A stretch of DNA of 64,000 bases from Myxocyprinus asiaticus (taxonomy: Eukaryota; Chordata; Actinopteri; Cypriniformes; Catostomidae): assembly GCF_019703515.2 (NCBI RefSeq), contig NC_059382.1, positions 14,053,001 to 14,117,000 on the forward strand. Direction: 5' to 3'. Positions within the stretch are counted from its first letter, which is position 1; every line of letters starts with the position of its first letter. This document shows, in pieces, positions 1 through 14,098 of this stretch. The translations under genes were made by a program, and so were the position numbers. Below the pieces are notes generated by a model that was given only the letters and a program-made list of their open reading frames with translations, made no database searches and was not told the origin of the DNA.

Positions 1-349
1 GCACAGTTTTTAAGTTGATCAACAACACTGGCACATAATAGAACTAATCTGGTTTCCAAAACGAGGTAAAGCGGTAAAGAAAAAAAAAAAAAAAAAAGGA
101 GTGTATTGCCAAGCATGACTATGGACTTCCAGTGATTGTTCTAGTGTACTGTGTTTTAGGAACATTCTTTCAATAATAATAAAAAAAAATCTGATACAGT
201 TGTCCTTATAAAACCATTCCATGAAGGACACAATTTGTGCAAGTGACATCCATGATATCCATCTTTGTTATCATCTGCTGCAAGCAATGGTCCAGTCAAT
301 GGCCAGAATTCTGTAATTCCTTAGAAAACTGAACTTGTCAGGGTCACTT

Positions 350-703
350 TCAACAATAGCTCTCAGAATATCTCACAGCTCTTTCTCCACCACACCGGGG
401 CAAAGCTGGCACATCCAACCCATTCAGAACCTGCTTTCGGGCAGAGATGTAGCAGTATGCCTTGCCTTTCTTGGCTTCAGGATGGTAATGATGCTGAATG
501 TTTGGTTGGGTGTCTGTGGGTGTGTGTTCAGAAGACAGCTGGCTGCCACTGTCCAGAGGGCAGTCTGGAGAGCAGGGAGGGTCATGGTAGCACTGAGGTC
601 CACCACCCCCCTGCTGTGTGTTGCTACCTGTATTACGGTGATCATCCAAAAAGCTTATTCCTAGCTTCCATCGTTGCCATTTCTTTTTGATTTCTGATTG
701 CAC
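350..703 (-). CDS. gipr: gipr-like exon 13: cytoplasmic tail and stop
   Basis: Starts [15 protein letters not shown] (helix 8) and runs 117 codons to a stop after SESYC. The tail has a Gly/Gln stretch (NTQQGGGG), a cluster of Ser/Thr suited to phosphorylation, and Cys residues that could be palmitoylated (inference). No AATAAA is obvious on this strand before the window edge, so the 3' UTR may continue off it. Confidence 0.85.
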   Translation of the reverse strand: MQSEIKKKWQRWKLGISFLDDHRNTGSNTQQGGGGPQCYHDPPCSPDCPLDSGSQLSSEHTPTDTQPNIQHHYHPEAKKGKAYCYISARKQVLNGLDVPALPRCGGERAVRYSESYC

Positions 704-3700
704 CTGTAATAAGACAGGATACATAAAATAGTTGATTTGTGAAGATAGAGATCTTTGGTTTTCTTTGAAGGATTCAAAAGGACTGTTAAAAATGCTGCAC
801 CATATTTAAGGAATAGTTCAACCAAAAATGAATTCTATGTCTATTCTATGTCTAAGACCCCGTTTCCACCTGGTATTAAGATGCGTCTCGGGTGAACCAA
901 TCACATGTGGTCAGGTGAGACACATCGCTGTTTACAACTGATTGCTTAAATGCGTCTATTTTAGCAAATTACCTGGATTAACCTGAGCTGCGGATGTTCG
1001 TGCTTCTCATAAGTGTCCCTGCATGTTGATTTCAGACACACTGAAGAAGATCCATGAAGTTCTCATGTTTTTTGGACGGTTATTTCCTTTTAAAGTTTAA
1101 ACTCTTGTTTTAGTGCAGCGGTTGATTGACAGGTGAGGGGTATTGCTTTGCTGCTGCTGGGATGCATACAGGACGGATGACCGTTTACACCTCAAATGCG
1201 ATGCAGTCATATGCGTTTTTGACAACATTCATATGTGTTTTTTGTGATCCGATCACAAAATGTTTTAGACCCAGTTTAGACCTGTATTTAGCGCTGACCA
1301 CGTGATCGCATCAACAAAAATGCACCTTAATACCAGGTGTAAACGAGGTCTATATGAGTAGATTCTTACTAAATCAATTGCTTCAGAATACATTAATAAT
1401 GTAGTCCTATTGAGTACTTTCATGCTGCCTTTATGTGCTTTTTGGAGCTTTAAAGTTTTGGTCACCATTCAATTGCAATGAATGGACCAGCAGAGCTGAG
1501 ATATTCTTCTTTGAGATAAAATATTTGTTTGTGTTCTTCAGAAGAAAGTAAGTAATACACATCTGGGATGACATGAGGGTGAGTAAATGATGAGAGATTG
1601 TTTATTTGTGGGTGAACTATTCCTTTAAGCAGTTTGTTTGCTATTTGTTTACTGCAGATTTGAACAACATTTAGAGATGTTGCAGCAATCTACAAATGTT
1701 ACAGGATACATCCTTTTTTACACAGCTCTCTAGGAAACTTGATTCTGATTGGTCAGTTGCAGCATTTTGTATATTTTATTATGTAAAAAGAAAGAGACCA
1801 TGTACAGTACATTCTCCCTTACATATTGTCCTTCTCATAACTTTTGTGCTACATAACTACGTTAGCATTATCAGTGATGGCACATTGTCTTTTTGTCTTT
1901 TTTTTTTTTTTTTTTTTTTTTTAAGAGGCTTTAGAGTGAGAGCGAGCCATGTCACTTATTAAAATATCTGCTGTGATCAAAAAGAAAAGGGTACAGATGT
2001 TGGCATTCCTCATTTGTGACTTCTGTGTGATGTACCTGCAAGTATCTGTGTAACACACATTAAGTTCAACGGGCCTTATTAAAGAAATGTGAGCAGAAAT
2101 TTTTGTGTGTAAATCTTTCGTAAAACCACTCTTATGTAAACTGTCACACTGAATTGAATGTGAAAATGTACGTAAGAAACAAGGATGGTTTACACAGAAA
2201 TTTGTTCTGCTTGTGTTTCATAAAGGAGTCCCAATTTGTCACACTTCTCATTTTGTAAATTCATAGAGCTTGACTTACCTCTTTATTGACAAAGCAGTAC
2301 AATATGGCCACCAGAAAACCCTATGGGATAACAGAGAATAATGTCTAAAAATGTGTTAACTGCAAGGACATACACTCAAATTACACAAAAGCTACATTGA
2401 AAAGTCCATGGATTTGTAAGTACATTTTGTATACAAGACTTTGTAAACACTGTCTGTCTCTCTCGATTCCTTTAGTTGTACCTGAAAAGAGTTGAAGAAG
2501 AGTTCAAAGAACAGGCTGACATTGCGAAGTACGCCCTCAGTCTGTTCCTCTGTCATCACAGCAAACACCACCTCATGAATCCCTAACAGGGGAATGAGGG
2601 TCAGGGTGGACTTCGCTAACCTGAGGGCCCAAGAACACACAGATAATCCAAGACAATCTATTTTACTTCAAAATGTCACCTCTAATGTTACGGTCAGAAT
2701 TTGGGAATTCAGGAGCATTTCTTTGAATTCAAGTTTTGTGTGGAAGAATCTTCATTTAAATACAACAGTAGTTCTGGTCCACTGATTTGATTGGACAAGC
2801 TGTGTTCTATAAGTGCTGATGCTTTGTAATACAGTACTGGGATGCTTCACTGCTTGTATTATTTTGCTTGGTCTTTTTTGCTAGCAGAAATAAACAAAAT
2901 ATCAGGCCATATTGTCTCTAAAATATAAGTTATTTGATGTTAACGTCTTGCTTATAATACTGTTGTAGAAAAGTACCATTTTATTCACAATTATGAACTT
3001 AACATCAGCACTGAATATTGCTGTTCTTTTACTTTTACATGCAAAATGAACTCTTAAATAACTTAATTTTTATTTTTTTTATTTTTTTTTTTTTTAGTTT
3101 GAGTGATTTTTGTACAATTCACAGTCATGTTAAACTCACAGTAGTGAGGCACTGTGGGTCAATTAAAAATCTAATTAGCCTCTATCATTTTTCCAGATAC
3201 ATGGTATGTTTGCAGTACTCAATAGATTTTAACAATGTCTTTTCCACTATCCTTAAACTAGATTTAAACTTGAAGACCTGAAATATTTTCTGATGGGGTA
3301 AAAAAAAAGCTCTTTATCACACCCGCCGCAAGGCTGGAATTTCAAGCAGAGGATAAAACATTTCCTTTAAAACTGCTGAAACATCAAAGGCTTGCAAACC
3401 CAGTTTAACTTACACAGTTAATATAATGCACACCAATTCAGAAAAGAAAGCCCAACAGTGTCTTAAATGAGTAATTTTAATGCTAATTAGGCAAATTTGA
3501 AAACAGGCAAATTTGAAAAGTAACATTAAAAACATGACAATACAATGTATGCAAAACAAATGCAGTTCATTTGATCATTAGAAAAATCATCATTTAAACA
3601 TAATTAAGAACAATTAGGTAATTCTCACCTAAATTTATAATCTGTATATCTCATCTGATGTGCTTTTAATTTGGAGATGAGGATCTGAATAATCCTTATG

Positions 3701-6700
3701 AATATGAAAAAGTTCACCTGCAAAATATGGTCAGTATTGTCAATAATTTGTCAATAATTACATTTAGAAAGGTACAGTAGTTCAGAGTAAAGGCAAACAA
3801 AATTGCTTATCCTGGAGAATGCATCATAATCACATAAAATATGAATGTACTGTATTTCATTAGCTATTCTCCAACATAAATTCAACAGTCACATCACTGC
3901 AGAATCCCCAAAATTCAGTGTGACAGATCTGCGTAAGACCTCGTTCAAACATAACCGGAAAAATTTGAGCACACACTCAACACAGTCATTAATAATGCTC
4001 TAGAATAATGAGTCATCCAGTGACATAACTACGGCAGTGCAGGGTGTGCAGCCACACTGGGTCCCGGGGAGAGATGGAGGCACGAAAGCAGAGGCGGTTT
4101 GGCCATCAGGAGAACCAGGAGCCAGGTGGTATGTGCCAAAGAGAACTGCACGAGAAGTCTACAACTTAAGGCCTCGATTTACTTCATAAAAAAAATCAAA
4201 GAATGAATGGGCTTGACGTCATTTAGAACAAAATCTGGCCAAAAAGAAAGTGTTTTTGAGTTTGTTCCGGTGGTTTGTAACAGCTCGCAAGGGCAAACTT
4301 TTAGGAAAATTTCTGACCGGCTGCTAAACACATTACTGTCATTGGTCCACGTCATCGGTAGGTGTGACCTAGAGCTCCACCTACCTTGAGGCCGACAGCT
4401 AATTCTGCTTACGTTCTTCAGTCAACATAAACACACCGGCGTGTAGAGTTCTTAGTGAGCTGGTGCAAATATACCTACATCTGTACAATCGTTCACGTAG
4501 AGACATTTTACAAGAACATGTTATGCCATTTGTTTTTTGTTTATTTAATCTACAAAATGACTCTCAAATACTCTCAAGTGCCCATTCGCTCATGTGCCAT
4601 CAGCAGCGAAAGCCATTCATACATATGCCCAAAGTAAGACATGCCTCTCTTATCATCATTCTTTTGTCCATCCCCCCCCCCATTTAACACTCTTCTATAC
4701 ACCAACTTTGCAGTAGTATCATCATAAATTATACTATTATAATACTAATACTATACCGAGTGTAATCAGCGCATATTATGGCAGCGTATAGCATGCTGTT
4801 AGCTCAACAGCTCCATGAATAAGGAATCTAAACATGGCAAATAAACATTTTTCTACTGCAAATATATTCCTTTAAATCATTATTGCTGGTTAAAACTTTC
4901 TTTTTCTGACCTCATGTGGATTCTACTCATAAAATGAGGCATAATGTCATTGATAACACATTTTATTGTCACATTAGTTAAAGGTGCACTCCTTTTTTGG
5001 GGGGATTATCTCCCCTTTTCTCCCCAATTCCCAATGCGCTCTAGGTCCTCCTGGTGGCGTAGTGACTCGCCTCAATCCGGGTGGCGGAGAAAGAATCTCA
5101 GTTGCCTCCACGTCTGAGACAGTCAATCCGTGCATCTTATCACGTGGCTGATTGAGCGCATAGACCTAGCGTGTATGGAGGCTCACGCTATTATTCGTGG
5201 CATCCACGCACAACTCACCACGTGCCCCACCGAGAGCGAGAACCACATTATAGTGACCACGAGTAGATTAACCCAATGTGACTCTACCCACCCTAGCAAC
5301 CGGGCCAATTGGTTACTTAGGAAGCCTGACTGGAGTCACTCAGCACGTCCTGGATTCAAACTTGCAACTTCAGGTGTGGTAGTCAGCGTCTCTCCTTGCT
5401 GAGCTACCCAGGCCCCACACTCAGTAATTCTAATCCAATACACTTTTTGTCAAATTCTGCAAATATCTCCTCACAGTCTGCTAGCTCTCTGTTCTGTAGG
5501 TGGGCTGAAAAAAAATTCTAGTATTTGTACACAGCCCTGGCTCTGTAAATGGTGCAAAAATGAAGTGGATCAGACTGATCCACACAACACTACTCCAGCC
5601 AGTCAGCAACAGGGGGTGGTTCTTGCGCGTGCACAGGATGAGGGGTGGGGGCAGAGCGAGAGGGAAATTCATTAGAAGAGGGATGGCAAATCTGGCTGAT
5701 GTAAACTTTCTAAATAGTGTACCAATGCTTGGCTGTTTCGAAGTTCTTTTTACCTCAAACAAAGAAAGAATAAGAACTTCTACAGAAGTATATCGAGGCC
5801 TTAAAATCTGAACGTGCAAAACTCCTGGCAATGCTGCAACTGACATGGTAATCATCTTGCTATTCTATACACTTCTATCAAAGATAAAACATTAAATAAA
5901 GGTAAAGTGAAAAGTGTAAACACTGTAGCTCTGTGGCACTATCAAAACATTGCTCTGTTTGTTTGAGTAAGCTGACCAGCCTGACATAGCAGCGTTGGCT
6001 CAACCAATAGCATGGGTTTGGGGCAGAACTATTGCTCGACCAATGGAAGATGAGGGGTGTGTTCAGGAAACTTGTTTGAAAACAAGTCATTATTTTTGCT
6101 GTTCCGTTTGGTGTGCTAGTGGCACCGAAATTACACTCTTCACCTTTAAATAAAAGCCATATTACTAACATTAAAATATCCCCTTAAGATCTATTCACAT
6201 GTGAACTTCTATAAATACAGTTAGAGAAAAAATGAAAATTTCTTTAAGACAAATTAAGGCAAATACTGAGGAAAACTTACTAAAATGGCCAAAAGTATTG
6301 GCGTCCGGATGATCCACCAATATCCTATATTTTCATTGATCTCCCAGCACCTTGAGAGAGGTTAAGGCACAATTGTTGTTCTCAGTAGTTCTTTATATTA
6401 ATCTATATTGCATCAAGTTTACTGGTGCACCTTACCTTGTATTCTCATACAGGTACCGCACAACTATCCAAGGCACCACAAAGAGCACAGGTGCTCCTAT
6501 CAGAAGATATCAGATGAAATTCAGTACAATTTTACATCTTTAATGCATATTTAATAGCACTCAATTTCTACTTTCAAATGATTAAATGTGACCAATTTAA
6601 AAATTCTGGTAATATCTTGATATTTATGTTGCATTACATTTCCTGCCTTTAAATTAAATGTTTCAATCTTGTTTTCATATTTAAAATGTTACTCTACAGA

Positions 6701-7460
6701 GTTGTCAGACTCAGAAGAAAAGCATTTTGTATTCTACTTTTTATACTGCTAAATTTCCAGAGATCCATTTATATATGTTTACGCACCCCAGCCGATGAAG
6801 AGGTATCCACAGAAGTAGCTGTTTTCTGAGAAAACCATCAGCACCAGCAGATTGTGAAGATACAGACCTTCTACCAGTAACCAGTAGTAGTTGGCCCCAA
6901 CACAGTACTGCATCACGACCTGGGCCACGCGGCAGCCTAACATAGCCTGTGGGTGTTGAAAGTGGGTTTACTGTACCAAACCATGTAGAATTAGACTTAT
7001 GGAATTTCTGCATGTTTTGAGTATGTTTTAAAAGGAAAGTTCACCCAAAATAAAAACTCTTTCATCATTTACTCACCCTTGTGTTGTTCCAAACCCATAT
7101 GACTTTCATTCTTGAGCCGGCGCCAAACATGCAGACTCAAAACAACTCGATTTTATTATTATATTTAATAATCACATGCAGAAAAGTACTGTAGAAAGTT
7201 CAGAGTAAAGGCATACAAAATTGTATATCCTGGAGAATGCAGCAAATTGACATAAAATATGAATGTAGATTTTAAGAATTGAAGCACGCACTCAACACAG
7301 TCATTGAGAACGCTTTAGAATAATCCTATAATTATAATAATAAATTGGCCGAGGGTGTCATTCAGACTGTTTTACATAGATCTTTCTCTCTTCAGTCTAA
7401 GGTATGACACATTTGCCGATACAAAATGGTGGAGTGGCAACAGACATACCAACTCATCGC

Positions 7461-7496
<36 letters not shown>

Positions 7497-10400
7497 TAAT
7501 CCCTGAAGCATTTACTTCATGGTTCGGTTTGCTTTCACAAAGTTTTATTTTAAAATGAACCAAAACTGTAAAAGTTCTGTTGTGGTTATTTTATCCGTCA
7601 CCAGTTACTTTTGCATTATTTCTGCATTGAAAAGTACCTGTTCTCACGGTCATGGAGCTCTCTCTCCCTCTCGCACACGCACACTCACACTTATACACAG
7701 AAAGAGTGAAGCCACGTTTTATATATCAAAAAGTTGCTGACACCGTCCTACCTATGTCTGTTATGCTGCAATCCAAAAGAGAGAAGCGATGGTGAAGATC
7801 AATCTATATCTAATATAGCAGCCAAAAGGCTATATCTGTGTTTTGATGATGAATTACAGTGACGAGCTGACCTACAGATTTTCTCTCCTTCCAGGTGGTC
7901 TCAGACCATTTGTTTTGGAGTGAACCTGAGAGTGATTGAAGTATTCATATGCCTATATGAACCAAACCAAGGGAGAAAACGCACCAGGTTCTGAAACAAA
8001 TGCTGAAAACAAGCCAGGTGTGAAAACGCCCAAATTAACCGATTCATGAACTTTACATTGTGAAAGTGCGTGATTGTGTATTTATCTTTTCGAGGCCTGC
8101 CGTAGAATGAAAATGTCCACATGCAGCTTTTAGTGAGTAAAGACATGATGTTCAATAAAAACAGACTGTTGTGGCATTTTAGTGTTGGGAAAAAAATGCC
8201 GGAAAAATGCTTAGTTACAGAATCACTATGGATTACAATTAGCATTTGTGATGATATGCAGCTGAGTGTGATGAAAATGTCCAAATCAGCTTGACATCTT
8301 GTCAGTTCTTCAGTAAAAGAAGAAGCTCATTGGTCACTTGACGAGAACACAAGACCCTGCCTCTGTGACAGAATGATTATTTCATAAACGACCTCCCACT
8401 GACAGACGCAAATGTGAGCTTCATCTCCCTCTGCCTGGCCGGCAATTATGTTAATTAATCTTACACCTGAAAATCACTGGTAAAATCGGCAAGTGTGGCA
8501 CCCACTTTACATGTAGCACAGCCTGAGTCACATATCCATACAATGAAAGTGAAAGTTTGACTAAAACAAAACATTCTGCCTAACATAATTTTTTTTGTGT
8601 GTGCCACAGAAGAAATTAATTCAAGTTTGGAACAAAAAGTGGGTGAGTGAATGATGACTAAATCTACATTTTTGGCAGAACTACCCCTTTAAGTATAAGT
8701 ATTTAGTATTTAGACAAGAACAAAATTGAAGAAAATATCTAGTAGTGTGATGCACATACGTAAGAGTTTGCATTTGTTTTGTGCGCTGTGTGTGTAGGTT
8801 TACCACTACGTGTTCACTTACCTGGTCACTCAGAACGGTGGAAACATCATTGTTGTCTCTGAACTCAGGAGCATCTTTCATGAGAAGTGCGTCCCTTGTG
8901 AGGATGGACACGGCTCGCAGGATGAACGAGGCAAACAGGTTGATGTGGATGTAGTTACGTGTGCAGCGGAGCTTCCTACATAATTAACAAACAGAAATGC
9001 ATACATGTATAACCTTCTGGAAAGAAGTAAGGAGCAACCCCATATATTAAACCTAAAACATGGGAATGTAATACTGTAACATATATCCGTATAAAATCCT
9101 AGGATGATACTTAAAATTACAATACAAGAATATGGCAGCTGACAAAGATGGTGCCACAGTAAACAACACACAAAATAGAAAGAACACAATATCGAAAGAA
9201 AGGTACAATAGATATGATGCCAAAAGGCAAACACTCAATATATTCACACCTCATAAGTCTTTCACAGTTATCAATATTTCATTTCCAAAAGGAGGATCCG
9301 TGCTTGGAGTACGTGTTAAAAAAAGCAAAGACTGTCTCCAACATTCTGTTAGCCTTTGGCTAAATAGCACAACATGAAATATGAAACAGTATGTCATATC
9401 ACAACGAAAAAAAGCAGACAGTTGGACTGTGAGGAAACTTGCGAAGAATGCAAAGTGAATTGAAATGACATATGCTATATATTCCTGCTGATAGCTATGC
9501 TTTAGTTAATGATCTCATGTTAAAATGGAACACAAAATGACTATACATCCTCAGAGTAATGAAGCATTCACAACCACATGCTGTTTTCTCATGCTTTTAC
9601 TGATGTTTTCGTCAATTCTAATGATCATTCTGGCCTCTCAAGCTTTCCATCACATGGGGCCATTGCTATTGTGCATTTTTTACATTTTTGCTTTGTTTGT
9701 CTTCTGTTATGTATGACAACACTTTATTTTTACTTGTCAAAAGCATGACAAAACCATCAGGGAAAGTCTCAGTTGAACCAAAGCTGTCACTCACCTGAAT
9801 ATGAGAAGTATTACGAGCGCTAAAGACAGGCTGATCAGAGACAGAGAGTAACCGATTGTGTACATCACCCTGAAATAGGCCAAGATCAACATCTGATTCT
9901 CCTGTGAAGGCGAAAAATGAGTAAAAGTATAGCACAATACAAACAAATGCCACCTCTTCACTATGGTTGTTGTTAAAGGGGTCATGCCTTTTTTTTTATT
10001 ATTATTGTTTTAGTATGTTCCTTGAGGTTTACTTATGTTATTAGTAAAGTTTTTTTGCAAAAAAACAAAAAACAAAAACAAACTCTCATATATTTATAAA
10101 ACATGATTATTTTCCACCCTACTTCTGAGCATATGTCAGAAACACTTGGTGCTGCTTCTCCTTTAAGACTTGACAGTAAATGCCTACTGTTGTGATTGGC
10201 TCTCTGCTCTTGACTGACCTGCTTTCTCTTTGCCATCTCACTGCTCACCACTACTGGGTGGGGCTACGGATGTGATAAGGTAAAGTAGGAGTTGATGTGT
10301 TGTTTTGAGGTGGTCAGATGCAAATGTCTACAACAGTGTGACATCACAACGTGGAGGAATTGGAGAACGAGTTGTCTTGGTAGCTTGGTTTTAACAAATG

Positions 10401-13400
10401 CTCTTTTTGCAGTAAGGAGGAAGTTTTGAGTTCTGAAACTTACTGTCATGTGCATTTTGTTGATTCATGTTTTTCATGTCTTTTATTTTGAAAAGTTTAG
10501 TTCCTGTTTCATGTCATGTTTATCTTGTTTCACTGCGGTCCTTCAGCCTGTTGGCTTTACCGGGGTCCCTCGTCCCTCCAGCTCCGCCTTGGTCAGTCAG
10601 TCACCTGGCTCCGCCTTAGCTCCCCGATCCTCTGGCTATGCCTTGTCCCTCCGATCCGTCAGTTCCACTGGGGACCTCCTTCCCTACGGCTCCACCTTGG
10701 TCCTCAGTCCCACCGGCTCCACCTCAGTCTTCTGATCCCCCAGCTCTGCCTTGCTCCTCCGAGCCTCCGGTGCCGCCTTGGTCCTCCCTGCCTCTGGCTC
10801 CACCCTGGCCCTTCGAGTCTTCGGCTACTCTCCGGGTATCCAGTTCTTCATGGCTACGCCCCTCAAGCCAATCATGGCTCCACCCCCCACAGGCTCCGCC
10901 CTGATCCCATGCTCCACACCCTGCCAAGCCATGCCTCAAGACCCCCCCCCCCCCAGCTCCCTATTGAACTTTGAAAATGATGCTATGTTTTATGTGTTTT
11001 GTTCATGTGTTGGGTTGTTGATTCATGTTTTTCATGTCTTTTATTTTGAAAAGTTTAGCTCCTGTTTCATGTCATGTGGTTCCCTTGTCATGTGATTTCA
11101 TGTTTCCCTCCAGGTTCATGTGTCTTGTTTTCATTGGTTTATTGTTTGATTATCTTGTTATCAGTTCTGTCTGTTCATTGGTTCCCTCATCTTTGTTTTA
11201 CCCCTTGTCCATGTATTTAAGCCCTCATGTTTACTATTGTCCTTTGTCAGGTATTATGATTGGTAATGTTGTCATGTTAAGTCAAGGTCATGTTTATGTT
11301 TTGTTTAGTTCATGTTTATAGTTAGGGTTATTGGATAACACCTATGTAAATAAACTGCACTTGGGTTCATCTTTACTTCAAGTCTTCATCGTCTGCCTGT
11401 CATTGCTGCCAGCATCGTTACACTTACAGTGTGTTTTTATAGTATAATGACCTCTTATATGTCATAAGATCAAGGAATATTTGATTTCTCATGTCATGAC
11501 CTCTAAGTGATTCTCTTAGGCACAACAAACATCAGAGGACATCGGTTTGAATGGACCACATGTTGTAATAGATTTGACCTGAGAATAATGAGTATCACTT
11601 TAAATCATGTGGTTACTCTGAAAGAACTTTCTCTGATGTCTTGTGTGTGAACACGAGGCCAAATGCACTCAGTGTTAATTAAGTCATTCACTGAGTAATT
11701 CTTTCTTAAAGACTCTCAGACACATCTCCACACCACAGATCTGCCACACTGACAGGCAACAACACAAGCTGCCTCAGGCAGAGAGTAATGACATCTTTAT
11801 ATTGAAGGATCACACAACCAGGTAATACCCTATAACTCTGACACTGCGAGCAAGAGATAAAGTCTGGCTTCCCTATAAGCTTTGAAAATAACAGTAGAGC
11901 TCATCAAATGAGTGGACACTGTTTCCATTTTTATATATATATATATATATATATACATTTGTTATTTATTTGTATTTTATTTTTACCAATAGATTGATCA
12001 ACATACCAAACATGTAATTTCATTCAGATCTGGTCTCTGTTGTAGTAAGTTGTTTTAAAAGATGCATGAATGTTTTTAAATATTAAACTGTGGTATCTGA
12101 ATCAAATGAAATCCAATAAATCTAATTATCTAATTCTATTTGCTTTTCAGTTATATTTTATATAATTTTAATTTAATAACATAATTATTTAGGTGATTTA
12201 TCATCATGGATTTATTACATGTACATGGAAAACGCACTTCTCAGTTGTCTTCTAGAAATATCATGTCAGTTGAACCTATACAAACTTTGGGTTTATTACA
12301 ATTTTAGGCTTATCTCTCATTTACCCTTCACCTATCTGTCCAGCATTAGATCATTCTTGTTTGCTTTGTTTGGGGTCTCTTCACCTGTGCTATCTGCTGG
12401 CTGCCATCTGCATTGCACTGTGAGTGGTCTCTCCAGGTGCGACTGTTGTTGACAGTGAGCCACTGGCCATCTGGACCACATTCTCGCAACACAAATCCAT
12501 TGTACACTATAGAAGACAGTAACAGATTACATTAGATTTACACTAGATTTTATAGTTAGTGTTTTCCAAACAGGATTTAGATTCTGATCTAAATGTCTTT
12601 CATGAATCTTTACTTGAGTGTAATCTGAGCATAGTTATATCAATTAAAATCAACCAGCTTCAGCGGCAACATTACTAAGACAAGCATCACTATTATTATT
12701 GCTCATTACTGAGTGCCTAAAGTTTCAAACTTCGACAACTTAAACTTTCTCCACTTTATCTCAATCCCTTAAACTGTGTAAGTACAACTACATTTGAATG
12801 AAGTTTCAGAATGCCACTTTCTGCAAAAACCCTGGATTAAGCCATTTTCTTAAAGGAATAGTTCACCAAAAACTGATAATTCTCTCATCAATAAGTCACC
12901 ACTTTGTCATCTCAAACTTGTATGACTTTCTTTTGCGGAATACAAATGAAGATATTTTAATGGAGATATAATGTCTGTTTGTCCATACAATGCAAGTGAA
13001 TGGTGACTAAACTTTTAATCTCCAAAAATGATATAAAGGCAACATAAAGGTACTCCATAAGAGGTTTAATTTAAGTCTTCTGAAGCGATCCAGTTGGTTT
13101 TGGGTGAGAACTGACCAAAATGTAATTCCTTTTTCACTATAAATCAGGACATCAGCAGTCTCCTTGGCAATCATGATTTCAAGCAGACATCGTATCTCCA
13201 TAAAAATATCTTTGTGTTAGAAAGAAAGTCACATAAATTTGAGACAACATAAGGGTGAGTAAATGATGAAAGAATGATTATTTTTGGGTGAACTATTCCT
13301 TTAAATGCATGTAAACAGGGTTCAAAAATCTTGACAGAAGATATAGAATTAAAGAGATATATGGATTGAAAAATGACATTGACATTGCAGACAAGTGGAG

Positions 13401-14046
13401 AGCTAACCTAACTTTGCAATATTGTTTGTTAATGTTCGTTTGGAACTATGGTTTTGGGAAAAACCAAATTGTTGAACTATGTTGGAAACTTGGGACCATA
13501 GTTGGCTAACAATGCTTTTCGGAAATGCACCCCAGAACTCGATAAGTAACTACAAAAAAATGTCCTAACAACACCCTATCATCATGGGTGGCAAGTTTTG
13601 CACTGGATGGCAACACTTCAGGAAATATAAAACTATAATAGTAATTAGAATTGTTGGTAGTCATACCTTGATCATACCAAGGCAGATACCAGGGGCAGGG
13701 AACTTTGACAGTTGTGTTTGGCACTCCATCTGTCCAACAAGCGTACATATCAAACATGCGTTTGCAAAACAATCCTAATGGAAAGAATAGAGATAACGTG
13801 AATATGACATTGATGAAAATGGTAAAGAAGACATCTGAAACTCGTATAAAATCTGTTTGTCTAATTGTTGAATTCCCCATTAGAACTATGACTATCCTTC
13901 TTCACACTCCTTTTACAAGCAGATTTATACTGTTAGAACCATGACAAACATTTAGAGTGGATAGTGAAACGTACCTCTCTGTGTGTTTACTTCTCTTTAT
14001 ATACATAATAAATCTCAACCACCTCTGTTTTTTGCTGTTGGTATGG

Positions 14047-14098
<52 letters not shown>

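Noticed and set aside
5352..5417. tRNA gene on the minus strand
   Set aside because: It has A- and B-box-like motifs but no cloverleaf or acceptor pairing that I can draw; it is the head of a SINE.
10516..10974. Long overlapping ORFs in the C-rich block, as a possible host proline-rich gene
   Set aside because: All three frames are open because of the 27-bp C-rich repeat, and the block lies inside an LTR element with target duplications.
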